Part shown: positions 1-8,579 of the stretch, in pieces
Position numbering within the stretch: the stretch's first letter is position 1
How the letters are laid out: every line of letters begins with the position of its first letter
Assembly (NCBI RefSeq): GCF_000382165.1
Contig: NZ_KB907730.1
Location: 1 to 52,362 of the forward strand
Direction of reading: 5' to 3'
Length of the DNA: 52,362 bases
Source: Arsukibacterium perlucidum DSM 18276
Lineage (GTDB): Bacteria > Pseudomonadota > Gammaproteobacteria > Enterobacterales > Alteromonadaceae
The notes under the pieces: model-generated
Seen by the model: the letters and a program-made list of their open reading frames with translations, nothing else
The model's database searches: none
Told to the model about the DNA's origin: nothing
Program-made: the position numbers and the translations under genes

Positions 1-156
1 AGCTTTACCGTGAATTCCACGGCCAAGCTGGGTAATGGTTAGCTTGTTCTGATGCACTGCACTTTTCACACAGGCTTCAAGCGCCTGTCGGCGCTGGCTG
101 TGCATATTGGGCGTGACGGCTTTCACAAAACGGGTTAGCATTTGCAGAACATTCAT
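1..156 (-). CDS. IS4-type transposase, N-terminal part (cut by window edge)
   Basis: The minus strand reads 52 codons from an ATG at 156 with no stop before the window edge. The peptide opens MNVLQMLTRFVKAVTP and contains CVKSAVHQNKLTITQLGRGI. The 'kLTiTqLGRgi' stretch is typical of the N-terminal region of IS4-superfamily (DDE) transposases such as the IS10 type, where it precedes the catalytic core. The DDE residues lie outside the window and cannot be checked. The gene points away from the M28 peptidase gene. The family call rests on this short motif, so the subgroup is uncertain. Confidence 0.6.
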   Translation of the reverse strand, partial: MNVLQMLTRFVKAVTPNMHSQRRQALEACVKSAVHQNKLTITQLGRGIHGKA

Positions 157-320
157 GGCGTGTCCTTGATAGGTTTGTTTGGCGATAGATCTGATCACCG
201 AACGCCATGAATGTTCCTTCTGAATTCATCTTTTTGTTTTAGCTAACAATTTTGTGGGGATACCTCAGGGTCAGAGTGATTATTTTAATTAAAATGGGTC
301 AGAGTGATTATTTTTTACAG
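157..320. repeat. presumed IS end with a 19-bp direct repeat
   Basis: The 19-mer GGGTCAGAGTGATTATTTT occurs at 268-286 and again at 296-314. The copies are separated by AATTAAAAT, so the period is 28 bp. It lies between the transposase start and the M28 gene, where the upstream end of the insertion sequence should be. Either the copies belong to a duplicated terminal repeat or they are a short tandem duplication made on insertion. The other IS end is not in the window, so the exact terminus is not fixed. Confidence 0.4.
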
Positions 321-380
321 CGGCTACCCGCAGTAATTTGCTAAGCTGTTCGCAGTTTAATTATGCAGTAAGGAATTTTG

Positions 381-1442
381 ATGTCTGTCACCAAAAGGCT
401 GTATCTGGCCGGCTTAGCCGCATTGGTTATTGCCACTATTTTATTATACACCCTGGCCTGGCCGGCCTGGCAGCAGCAGTTAACCGAGCGGGAAAGTACC
501 CGGCTGGCTCAGCTGCAGGCAGCGGCAACCCCAGTTGCAGCGCAACAGCGGTTAGACCATCAGCAGTTACTGGCTGACCTAAGCTGGCTGGCCCATCCTG
601 ACCGGCAAGGTCGTAAGCCAGGTACCCGCGGCGGCATTGAGGCCCGCAACTGGCTGGCCCAACAGTTTGCCGATATTGGCTTGCAACCGGCTGGCAGTGA
701 GGGTTACCTGCAGCCCTTTAGTGTAGAGCAACATTTTGTATTAAGCCGCTGGTTAAGAGGCAAACAGCCGACAGTGCCGGCAGCTGAAAACGCCGCCAAT
801 GTGCTGGGCCTGCTGCCTGGTTTAAACCCTGGCTTAAAACCAATAGTGCTGACCGCCCATTATGATCACCTGGGGGTGGAAAACGGCGAGCTGTTTGCAG
901 GCGCTGACGATAATGCCTCCGGCGTTGCCACTCTGCTTGGCCTGGCACGGTATTTTCGCGAAAACCCGCTTGCCCACCCGCTATTGTTTGTAGCGCTGGA
1001 CGCCGAAGAAGGTGGCTTGCAAGGCGCAGTCGCACTATTTAAACACCAGCTACTTGCACCTGAGCAACTGGCCTTTAACGTTAACATGGATATGCTGAGC
1101 CGCGACACTGAGCAGTTGCTGTTTGCGGTAGGCAGCTACCAGCAACCCTGGCTAACCCCGCTGCTACAGCAGCTGCAGCAACAAAGTGCGGTAAAAGTTA
1201 TCGCTGGCCACGACCGGCCCTGGTACCGGGCAGGCAACACGCAGGACTGGACCTTAAGCTCCGATCACGGCATCTTTCATCAGCATCAGGTGCCTTTTAT
1301 CTATTTTGGGGTGGCCGACCATGCCGACTATCATACGGTGCGTGATACCTTTGAAAAAGTCGACCGCGACTTCTACCTTCAGGTAAGCGAAACCGTGCTG
1401 AGCTTTATTCAACTGCTGGATCAACACCTAACCCCGAGCTAA
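381..1442 (+). CDS. M28-family zinc metallopeptidase (aminopeptidase), membrane anchored
   Basis: A 353-residue protein with an N-terminal hydrophobic segment (about residues 7-28), likely a signal anchor placing the enzyme in the periplasm. The M28 co-catalytic metal set is visible: H160 in TAHYDHLG, D176 in GADDNASG, the general base E209 and ligand E210 in LDAEEGG, D237 in NMDML, and H318 in ADYHT. Members hydrolyse N-terminal residues or small peptides; the substrate here is unknown. The ATG at 381 is preferred over a TTG one codon upstream because GTAAGGA lies at good spacing. It stands alone, about 65 bp downstream of the presumed IS end, so its native promoter may have been altered by the insertion. 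A 15-bp-arm hairpin follows at 1462-1494. Confidence 0.85.
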   Translation: MSVTKRLYLAGLAALVIATILLYTLAWPAWQQQLTERESTRLAQLQAAATPVAAQQRLDHQQLLADLSWLAHPDRQGRKPGTRGGIEARNWLAQQFADIGLQPAGSEGYLQPFSVEQHFVLSRWLRGKQPTVPAAENAANVLGLLPGLNPGLKPIVLTAHYDHLGVENGELFAGADDNASGVATLLGLARYFRENPLAHPLLFVALDAEEGGLQGAVALFKHQLLAPEQLAFNVNMDMLSRDTEQLLFAVGSYQQPWLTPLLQQLQQQSAVKVIAGHDRPWYRAGNTQDWTLSSDHGIFHQHQVPFIYFGVADHADYHTVRDTFEKVDRDFYLQVSETVLSFIQLLDQHLTPS

Positions 1443-1461
1443 TCTGTCTGCTGCCTGGTAA

Positions 1462-1494
1462 CCAACAAAGTGGTTAAATTAACCATTTTGTTGG
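1462..1494. terminator. imperfect inverted repeat after the M28 gene
   Basis: CCAACAAAGTGGTTAA faces TTAACCATTTTGTTGG, a long stem with a single mismatch and almost no loop. It has no clean T-tract, so it could be a weak terminator or a protein-binding palindrome. Confidence 0.3.
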
Positions 1495-1627
1495 CCGTTA
1501 TCACCGGCCAGAGTATTTATAAATGCTCTTTATTTAATTAACCACATGATATATAACAACTAAAAATCTGGCACTCTTTGTGCAAATCATGGATAGAAAA
1601 ATAAATAAAACTAATAAGGAAGTGTTT

Positions 1628-2452
1628 ATGTCGATAATGTTGTTACTACGGCAGATCAGGCTGTTTAGCCAGGTAGAACTATCCCGGCTATGGCTAACCC
1701 GCCGCGGCCTGATGACTCTGGCGGCCACCGCCGTAGTCTGGTTTTTCCTGTTGCGGTATGCCATTGCCCCGGCCAGCGAAATTCTACAGGAACCGAATTT
1801 CCAGAAATCGCTGACAGCGGCCTTTGGCATGTTGGGCCTGCATCAGTTATTAAACTGGCCAGCCCCGGAACTGACCCTTTACTGGATGCTGAGCCTGGTG
1901 CTACTGCCGTTTTTAAGCCTGGTTTTTACCGCCAACCAGCTGTCGAGCGATGCCGCCCGCGGTACCTTACGCTTTATCAGCCTGCGCAGCAGCCGTACTG
2001 CCATTGTGCTTGGCCGCTTTTGTGGCCAGTTAGTAGTGCAGCTGTGCTTAATTCTGTTGTCGCTTACCGCGACGCTGATTATCAGCGCGGTACGACAAGA
2101 TGGCCTTAACTGGCAGGCTATTGAAGCTGCTTTGCTAATAAGCTGCCATCTGCTGATCGTGTTAATGCCTTTTACCGCGCTAATGACGGTATTCTCCGCC
2201 TTAGCCCGTTCGTCCCGGCTTGCCCTTAGCCTGGCAATCGTCAGCTTGGGCGTGGTTTTTGGCCTGCTTAGCTGGCTTATTTATCATCAGCCCGACGCCG
2301 CATTTTTACTGGAATATATGCCAGGCGCGCAAATATGGCAGCTTATTCCGGCCCAGGGTTGGCAAAGCCTGCAACTGGCCGCACTACCGTTAGCTCAGAC
2401 TGCCGTTCTGCTGTTAATTGCCCAACAAATTTTGAGCCGGAGGGCGCTGTAA
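1628..2452 (+). CDS. ABC-2 type transporter permease
   Basis: A 274-residue integral membrane protein with about six hydrophobic helices. The central SSDAARGTLRFISLRSSRTA stretch is typical of ABC-2/NosY-like permeases, in which this cytoplasmic loop contacts the ATPase. The start at 1628 has AAGGAAG just upstream; the open frame extends 16 codons further but has no good ribosome site there. The stop overlaps the start of the ATPase gene by one base (TAATG), so the two are translationally coupled and form one exporter or membrane-remodelling unit. The substrate is unknown. No accessory periplasmic gene is adjacent. Confidence 0.8.
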   Translation: MSIMLLLRQIRLFSQVELSRLWLTRRGLMTLAATAVVWFFLLRYAIAPASEILQEPNFQKSLTAAFGMLGLHQLLNWPAPELTLYWMLSLVLLPFLSLVFTANQLSSDAARGTLRFISLRSSRTAIVLGRFCGQLVVQLCLILLSLTATLIISAVRQDGLNWQAIEAALLISCHLLIVLMPFTALMTVFSALARSSRLALSLAIVSLGVVFGLLSWLIYHQPDAAFLLEYMPGAQIWQLIPAQGWQSLQLAALPLAQTAVLLLIAQQILSRRAL

Positions 2453-3396
2453 TGAATAACCCTATTATCAAAGTTAACCAGCTGACAAAAAGTTATGGCC
2501 GGCATAAAGTGCTGAATAACATCAGCTTTGAAGTTAACAGAGGCGAAACCGTAGCACTGATAGGCCAGAACGGCGCCGGCAAAACCACCTTGTTCAGCTT
2601 GCTATGCGGTTACATTAAAGCCGATAGTGGCAGTATGCAGCTTTTAGGGCAGCAGCCTGGCAGCCAGGCTTTATTTGGTAAAGTATCTGCGTTACCACAG
2701 GATGCCCAGCTGGATCCGGCCTTTAGTATCGGCGAGCAACTGAGTTTCTATGGCCAGCTGCAGGGCTTAACTGCCCGGGCCGCTCGCTCAGAAACCGAAC
2801 GGGTGCTAGCGTTGGTTGATTTGGCAGCGCACTACCAGACCAAAGCGGGTGCACTTAGCCACGGCATGCGTAAGCGGGCCTGTATGGCGCAGGCGTTTAT
2901 TGGCTCGCCTGCACTTATTTTACTGGACGAACCGACTGCCGGGCTTGATCCAGCCAATGCGCTGCATATTCGGGAACTGATTAGTGATTTAAGCCAGCAC
3001 GCCAGTTTTTTAATCAGCTCACATAATATTTTCGAGCTGGAGCGGCTGTGTAATAAGGTGTTGTATTTACAGGATGGTCAGTTACAGCAACACCATGCCC
3101 AGCCAAGTGAAAGCACAGTACATTTAAGCCTGCAACTTGCCGCCGGGGCAGAGGCTGCTGCGGTTGACAGCAGCGAGGTGTGCCAGCAACTGCGGCAATT
3201 AGCGGGCGTGAAAGAAGTAACAGCGGGACGAAACCACGAGTATCAGTTAAGTTATCAGCCACAAGCGGTAGATGATTTTGATATCCGCTTGTTGCAATGC
3301 CTGGCCGCTAACGGCTGGCAATATAAACAGCTGAGCAAAGGTAAAAGCCTGGAACAGCAGCTTTTCGCCCGTAAAAAAGCGGCAATCGTGGAATAG
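2452..3396 (+). CDS. ABC transporter ATP-binding protein
   Basis: A 314-residue nucleotide-binding subunit. Visible are Walker A GQNGAGKTT (38-46), the Q-loop Q83, the signature LSHGM (135-139), Walker B LILLDEP (155-161) and the H-loop SSH (H191). The roughly 90 residues after the H-loop form an extra C-terminal domain, as in many drug- or antibiotic-type ABC-2 exporters. The ATG at 2452 overlaps the permease stop. The frame is open for 39 codons upstream inside the permease gene, but that part does not resemble the family. Partner of the preceding permease; the exported substrate cannot be told from sequence. Confidence 0.88.
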   Translation: MNNPIIKVNQLTKSYGRHKVLNNISFEVNRGETVALIGQNGAGKTTLFSLLCGYIKADSGSMQLLGQQPGSQALFGKVSALPQDAQLDPAFSIGEQLSFYGQLQGLTARAARSETERVLALVDLAAHYQTKAGALSHGMRKRACMAQAFIGSPALILLDEPTAGLDPANALHIRELISDLSQHASFLISSHNIFELERLCNKVLYLQDGQLQQHHAQPSESTVHLSLQLAAGAEAAAVDSSEVCQQLRQLAGVKEVTAGRNHEYQLSYQPQAVDDFDIRLLQCLAANGWQYKQLSKGKSLEQQLFARKKAAIVE

Positions 3397-3402
3397 TATC
3401 TG

Positions 3403-3448
3403 GCCAGGGAGTTAAACCCTGGCTGGTTTCACTAAACGCCCGTTTAGT
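3403..3448. terminator. two hairpins between convergent genes
   Basis: GCCAGGG/CCCTGGC forms a stem at 3403-3423 and ACTAAACG/CGTTTAGT a second one at 3431-3448. The second overlaps the stop of the minus-strand MFS gene. They sit exactly between the convergent ATPase and MFS genes, so they probably end transcripts from both sides. Neither has a long T-run. Confidence 0.4.
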
Positions 3449-4736
3449 CAGCTTTTGACACTTCAGGTAATTTTAGTGCATACAGCAAACCCGCCAGGCA
3501 ACTGGCGGTAAAAAACCACAGTACTGCCAGCAATGACCACCAGGCCAGCAGACTGCTTATGCCGCCGACCACTAACAATAATACCCCAATCAGCGAATTG
3601 CTGACCGACACATAGTCGGTACGCTTGTTACCCGATGCCATATCCAGCAAATAGGTTTTACGACCTACCCGCACCCCGGCATGGCCAATGCTTAACAGTA
3701 AAAAAAGCAGCAGGTAACCATACAACGCAAGTTGTCCGACGAACAGGTGCAGCGCAGCCAGCACGGCACAGCCGGTAAGCGCCATGGCTGCGGCAATAAT
3801 AATAACCTTGCGACTGCTGCGATCAGCCAGCCTGCCCCAGAACGCGGCACTTATTGCGCTGGCCAGGCTGGCACAGATTAAAAACCAGGCCAATGTCTGG
3901 CCATTGCCGTGGTGTTGCTGGGCCAGCAACACCAGAAAAGGTGAAACCAGCGCCGACCCCAGCAATAAGGCTCTGCATAGTACAAACTGACGGAAATGAC
4001 TATCTGTTTTAAGTAAGCTCAGGTTTTGCCAGGCCAGTTGCAGCGCATTAGCCCCACCATCGGTTTCGCCGGCTTGCTCCTGCACCTGACTGAAAATAGC
4101 GGCGGCGCTGAACCACAACAAGGCTGCAGCCACCAGCAACACGATATAAACAATAAGGTTATCGGGCTCCTGGCGTAACAGCCAAAGCGACACTAACAGC
4201 GTTAATACGCCGGATACCGTGCCGGCTATACCTGTCAACTGACCACGCTGGCCTTTAGGAATAGTTTTGCCCTGCACGTCTTTCATAGCCACTGAACAGA
4301 GGCCACGGCCTAAGCTAAACAGTAGTAGCAGACCAATAATTGACAGGCCAGCCACAGCACCCTGCCATTGGCTGACCACCAGCGCCATTGCCAGCACACA
4401 ACTGCCCTGAACTAAGCTGCCGGCAATCCAGAACGTTTTACGAATAGTATAGCGCCGCACCCAGGCGCCGATTAGCAACTGCGGTAACATCGAACCGGAT
4501 TCGCGAATGGGCACCAGCCATGCCACCATCGCGGCCGGCGCACCCACAACGCTCATCAACCAGGTTAAAACGGTTTTCGGGCTGGTCAGTAAATCGCCCA
4601 GGCTTAATAGCAGCTGGCTCAGCAACACCAGCACAAAGTTTTTCGGTACTTTGGTACATGCACTATCCGGGATATCCCGACAGGCACGGGCGTCTTCTTC
4701 ATTAACCAGTAACTCGTATATTTTCCGCTCTGCCAT
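3444..4736 (-). CDS. major facilitator superfamily transporter
   Basis: A 430-residue protein with about 12 hydrophobic segments after a roughly 28-residue hydrophilic N-terminus. An MFS-like motif GRLADRSSRKVI lies in the middle, between the two six-helix bundles, and a charged linker (EQAGETDGG) separates the halves. Members move small solutes or drugs by proton coupling in the inner membrane; nothing in the sequence fixes the substrate. It is convergent with the ABC operon and divergent from the nfeD gene, with about 200 bp between them for both promoters. Confidence 0.8.
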   Translation of the reverse strand: MAERKIYELLVNEEDARACRDIPDSACTKVPKNFVLVLLSQLLLSLGDLLTSPKTVLTWLMSVVGAPAAMVAWLVPIRESGSMLPQLLIGAWVRRYTIRKTFWIAGSLVQGSCVLAMALVVSQWQGAVAGLSIIGLLLLFSLGRGLCSVAMKDVQGKTIPKGQRGQLTGIAGTVSGVLTLLVSLWLLRQEPDNLIVYIVLLVAAALLWFSAAAIFSQVQEQAGETDGGANALQLAWQNLSLLKTDSHFRQFVLCRALLLGSALVSPFLVLLAQQHHGNGQTLAWFLICASLASAISAAFWGRLADRSSRKVIIIAAAMALTGCAVLAALHLFVGQLALYGYLLLFLLLSIGHAGVRVGRKTYLLDMASGNKRTDYVSVSNSLIGVLLLVVGGISSLLAWWSLLAVLWFFTASCLAGLLYALKLPEVSKAD

Positions 4737-4937
4737 CGTTCTGCTACTTTTTGATATTCCTCAACATAATGACCAATAACATAACGGGCATTGCTGCAGA
4801 CAACAAGCTGCTATGCCAAGCAACCAGGCCGTCATAGTTTCTTACAAATGAAACAGCAGCAAGCTATTAAATTGATTGACCCTTTTATCTAACATCAGTT
4901 ACTGTTTGTCGCTAAATTACTTATACAGGATAAAGCT

Positions 4938-5384
4938 ATGAGTATCGCAATGATCTGGATCATCGTTGGCGTGCTGTTAATTCTGTCGGAACTGCTGGCA
5001 ACCAGTATTGTTGCAGTGTTTCTGGGTATTGGCGCTATTGTGGTAGGTATATTATTGCAACTGGGCTGGATAGAATCAGCTACCATGCAGTACCTTACTT
5101 TCGGGGTAGTCAGCCTGGCGTTGTTATTGCTGGCCCGCGGCCATTTTAAACGCTGGTTTACCGGCTATACCGCAGATCAAGGCGAACAACCCAGCCGCTT
5201 AAAAGACGATATTGGTAACCGGGTAGTAGTATTGGCCGATTTCCAGCAAGGCGCCGGCCGGGTCGTTTTAAATGGTGTGCAATGGGACGCCCGCTCCAGC
5301 GAGCCATTAAAAGCAGGCGAAGTAGCCTGGGTTATTGCCAATGAAGGCATTCACTTAATTGTATCGGCCCAACAACCAGTTTAA
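4938..5384 (+). CDS. NfeD-family membrane protein
   Basis: A 148-residue protein with three hydrophobic helices (about 4-20, 23-44, 50-68) followed by a soluble C-terminal beta domain (about 90-145) of the OB-fold type seen in short NfeD proteins (E. coli YbbK/QmcA partner YbbJ type). NfeD1b-type proteins pair with SPFH/stomatin proteins in membrane microdomains and are thought to help membrane quality control. The ribosome site is AGGA, 9 bases upstream. The SPFH gene starts 27 bases after the stop, confirming the classic pair. Confidence 0.88.
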   Translation: MSIAMIWIIVGVLLILSELLATSIVAVFLGIGAIVVGILLQLGWIESATMQYLTFGVVSLALLLLARGHFKRWFTGYTADQGEQPSRLKDDIGNRVVVLADFQQGAGRVVLNGVQWDARSSEPLKAGEVAWVIANEGIHLIVSAQQPV

Positions 5385-5411
5385 TTGTTAGTTTAAAAGG
5401 GAAAACCAAAG

Positions 5412-6350
5412 ATGGAAGAGATTAATATTCAAACGATACTAACGCTGGGCTTTGCCGTAGCGGTGGTTATCACCATTATCAAAACTGCCCGGGTGGTACC
5501 GCAAAAATCAAACTTTGTGATAGAGCGCCTTGGTAAATACTCCCGTACCCTCGACTCGGGCTTTCATATTCTTATTCCGTTTATTGATAAAGTGGCCTAC
5601 ACCCACAGCTTAAAAGAAGAAGTGATCGACGTAGAACGCCAAACCTGTGTTACCAGAGACAACATTCAGGTTGGCATTAACGGCGTGCTGTATTTGCAGG
5701 TGGTTGACCCGCATAAAGCCAGTTACGGAATTAACGATTACCGCTATGCCGCTTCGCAGCTGGCACAAACTACCATGCGTTCGGTGATTGGCCAGACCGA
5801 CCTGGATAAAACCTTTGAAGAGCGGGCTAAAATTAACGAAGAAGTGGTAAAAGCACTGGACGAGGCTGCCTCGCCATGGGGGATTAAAGTTCTTCGCTAT
5901 GAAATTTCCGATATCGAATTGCCACTAAGCATTAAAGATGCCTTAGAACAGCAAATGCGGGCCGAGCGGGAACGCCGGGCGGCTATTGCTAAATCAGAAG
6001 GTGAACGCCAGGCGATGATTAACGTGTCAGAAGGCCAGAAACAGGAAGTGATAAACCTGTCAGAAGGTGACAAGATGCGCCAGATCAACGAAGCAGAAGG
6101 TCGCGCCCGCGAGATTGAGCTGATTGCCATTGCTACCGCTGAAGGTATCCGTCAAATTGCCGAAGCCATTAATCACCCGGGTGGCCAGGAAGCAGTGAGC
6201 CTGCGGGTAGCCGAGCAATATGTGAAAGAGTTTGGTAACCTGGCGAAAACCAACAACACCATGATAGTACCAGCAGAACTGGCCAATATCGGCGGCGCCG
6301 TCGCCGGCCTGACTGAAATACTGAAAATAGCCCGGCCAGGTGGTAACTAG
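5412..6350 (+). CDS. qmcA: SPFH/Band 7 (stomatin-like) protein, QmcA type
   Basis: A 312-residue protein: an N-terminal membrane helix (about 7-25), an SPFH/Band 7 domain (about 28-190, with FVIERLGKYSRTLDSGFH), then a charged coiled coil with repeated SEG units (about 190-240) and a glycine-containing tail. Length and layout match E. coli QmcA (about 305 residues). Such proteins form ring- or cage-like oligomers in the inner membrane and modulate proteases such as FtsH. It forms an operon with the nfeD gene; a strong hairpin terminator follows. Confidence 0.87.
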   Translation: MEEINIQTILTLGFAVAVVITIIKTARVVPQKSNFVIERLGKYSRTLDSGFHILIPFIDKVAYTHSLKEEVIDVERQTCVTRDNIQVGINGVLYLQVVDPHKASYGINDYRYAASQLAQTTMRSVIGQTDLDKTFEERAKINEEVVKALDEAASPWGIKVLRYEISDIELPLSIKDALEQQMRAERERRAAIAKSEGERQAMINVSEGQKQEVINLSEGDKMRQINEAEGRAREIELIAIATAEGIRQIAEAINHPGGQEAVSLRVAEQYVKEFGNLAKTNNTMIVPAELANIGGAVAGLTEILKIARPGGN

Positions 6351-6392
6351 CCCCCCTGTTGCGTAAAGTAGGGTGAACCTGAATAACCAACA

Positions 6393-6421
6393 AGCCAGCA
6401 GAATGCTGGCTTTTATTTTTT
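6393..6421 (+). terminator. rho-independent terminator after the nfeD-SPFH pair
   Basis: AGCCAGCA/TGCTGGCT with a GAA loop, followed by TTTTATTTTTT. The racemase gene begins only 13 bases later, so that gene must be transcribed by read-through or from a promoter inside the SPFH gene. Confidence 0.8.
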
Positions 6422-6433
6422 GAGTAACAACAT

Positions 6434-7126
6434 ATGAAAACAATTGGCTTGCTGGGCGGAATGAGTTGGCAGTCGACTATTCCTTACTACCGCATAATTA
6501 ATGAAACCGTAAAGCAGCAGCTCGGTGGCCTGCACTCGGCTAAAGTTATTTTATACAGCCTTAATTTTGCAGAAATTGAGCAGATGCAACGTACTGGTGA
6601 CTGGCAAGCTGCCGGGCAGCTGCTGGCTGAGGCCGCCACCCGCCTTCAAGCAGCCGGTGCCGACTTTATTGTGCTTTGTACCAACACCATGCATAAAGTA
6701 GCGGGCGCTATTGAGGAAGCAACGACTCTGCCACTGCTGCATATTGCCGATGCTACGGCCATAGCGGTTAAGGCTACAGGCTATAAAACAGTTGGCTTGC
6801 TAGGCACCCAATTCACCATGGAGCAGCCTTTTTACAAAGCCCGGCTAACAGAGCAGCACGGCCTGAATGTGCTTGTGCCCAATGAAGCAGAGCGTCAACA
6901 AGTACACCAAATAATTTATGATGAGCTTTGTGTCGGTAAAATTTTACCAGAGTCCAGAGAGCAATATCGCCAGATCATTGCCGAGCTTGTCGCTCACGGT
7001 GCCGAGGCCATTATCCTCGGCTGCACCGAAATCTCGCTGCTGGTATCGCAGCAGGACTCTGCTGTGCCACTATTTGATACCACCAGCATCCATGCCCGCA
7101 GCGCCGCTGAGCTGGCATTGCAATAA
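6434..7126 (+). CDS. aspartate/glutamate racemase family protein
   Basis: A 230-residue protein starting MKTIGLLGGMSWQST, the hallmark of the YgeA/RacX branch of PLP-independent amino-acid racemases. The two catalytic cysteines are present: C82 in VLCTNTMHK and C197 in ILGCTEIS. Such enzymes interconvert L- and D-amino acids by a two-thiol mechanism in the cytoplasm; YgeA-type enzymes accept a broad range (for example homoserine), so the real substrate is uncertain. No clear ribosome site precedes the ATG. The gene stands alone between a terminator and the MFS gene. Confidence 0.85.
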   Translation: MKTIGLLGGMSWQSTIPYYRIINETVKQQLGGLHSAKVILYSLNFAEIEQMQRTGDWQAAGQLLAEAATRLQAAGADFIVLCTNTMHKVAGAIEEATTLPLLHIADATAIAVKATGYKTVGLLGTQFTMEQPFYKARLTEQHGLNVLVPNEAERQQVHQIIYDELCVGKILPESREQYRQIIAELVAHGAEAIILGCTEISLLVSQQDSAVPLFDTTSIHARSAAELALQ

Positions 7127-7223
7127 GTATTGAACCGTAGTCTATGTCACAGGTTATCACTTGCTTGACCATCTAAGGCAAACTATGGTTAAACCATTGA
7201 TTTATTGAATAAGAGCAGGTCCG

Positions 7224-8579
7224 ATGTTTTTCAGGCAAGCGTTATTGCCCATTTCGTCTTTATTTATCTCGATTGCCTTTCTGGCCACTGGCTATGGCAT
7301 GCTGATGACTTACATCGGCTTGTATTTAAAGCAAGCCGGCTTGTCGGAAATGGCCATTGGTATTATTAACTCAGCATTTTTCCTGGGAGCTTTACTGGCT
7401 GCCGTGTTCAGCCAGAAGTTAATTGTCTCCGTTGGCCATGCCCGCAGTTTTTCTGCTTTTTCTGCGGTGATGGTAATGGCGTTTCTGGGCCATACTTTAT
7501 ATTACGATCCTTGGTTCTGGGCTGGCTTGCGCCTGTTGTCAGGTTTTGCGTTTTATGCATTGTTAATTGTGCTGGAAAGCTGGCTGAATGAAAAAAGCAG
7601 CTCGGATGACCGCGGCCGGGTGCTGGCGGTGTACACAGTGGTGTTCTTTATGGCCACGGCCATTGGCCAGCTGATTTTAAGCATGGACATCACATCGCAT
7701 CTGGTGTTTGTGCTGGGGTCAGTGCTGGTGCTGGCCTCATTATTTTTAGTGGCGATTACCCGGATTAGCCAACCGGTATTACCTCCATTTGAGCGCTACA
7801 GCTTACCTAAAGTACTGCATATTGCACCTCTGGCACTCGTTGGCAGCGTCATTGGCGGCTTTTTTGTCGGCGGTTTTTACACCATGGTGCCGGTATTTGT
7901 GCTTAATACCTATGGCCAGCAATCGGTAGTAGCATCCTTTATGGCAATTAGCATTTTAGGTGGCCTGCTGGCGCAATGGCCGGTCGGCACCCTGTCAGAC
8001 CGCTACGGCCGGCGTAAGTTATTAGCCTGGGCTGGCCTGTTCAGTTTTGTTATTTGCCTGCTACTTGCCCTGCTGGCCAGCCAGACCTGGCTGTTCTATC
8101 TGCTGGGATTTTTACTCGGCACCAGCCTGTTCAGTATTTATCCGCTAAGTGTTGCCCGGGCGAATGACAGGTTAGATCATGGTAAAGATTTGGTGGAAAT
8201 CAGCCGTAGTTTGCTGTTTGCCTATGGCATAGGCTCGTTTTTGGCCCCGTTAATCCTGGGCGCAGTACTGGGCGTATCGGGCGGCCTGTTTTTTACCATG
8301 CTGGCTTTAGCAGCACTGCTGTTGGGTGGCTATGCCTTAACCTCAGAGCGGATTGCCAATGAGCAGTTAAGTGTGTTTGTTGCAGTACCGGCAGCGTCGG
8401 GGGCGTCACTGGCCCAACTGGACCCACGTCAGGATGAACAATGGGTAGAGGACCACAAGCCCAGCTACCCGGAGGATACAGATAACAGCGCTGACTTTGA
8501 GCCAACGGCAACAGAGCGCACCGAAACTCAACCAACTGACGCCAATGCGACAACGTCAGCGCGACATACCGACGATTAA
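7224..8579 (+). CDS. MFS transporter, YcaD-like
   Basis: A 451-residue protein with about 12 membrane helices. The start (SIAFLATGYGMLMTYIGLYL) and VGTLSDRYGRRKLL (MFS motif A between the halves) resemble the YcaD subgroup of uncharacterised inner-membrane transporters. The last 65 residues form a hydrophilic, acidic and threonine-rich tail that E. coli YcaD lacks. The start at 7224 has AGCAGG upstream. Its stop codon overlaps the LysR stop by four bases in convergent orientation. Confidence 0.8.
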   Translation: MFFRQALLPISSLFISIAFLATGYGMLMTYIGLYLKQAGLSEMAIGIINSAFFLGALLAAVFSQKLIVSVGHARSFSAFSAVMVMAFLGHTLYYDPWFWAGLRLLSGFAFYALLIVLESWLNEKSSSDDRGRVLAVYTVVFFMATAIGQLILSMDITSHLVFVLGSVLVLASLFLVAITRISQPVLPPFERYSLPKVLHIAPLALVGSVIGGFFVGGFYTMVPVFVLNTYGQQSVVASFMAISILGGLLAQWPVGTLSDRYGRRKLLAWAGLFSFVICLLLALLASQTWLFYLLGFLLGTSLFSIYPLSVARANDRLDHGKDLVEISRSLLFAYGIGSFLAPLILGAVLGVSGGLFFTMLALAALLLGGYALTSERIANEQLSVFVAVPAASGASLAQLDPRQDEQWVEDHKPSYPEDTDNSADFEPTATERTETQPTDANATTSARHTDD

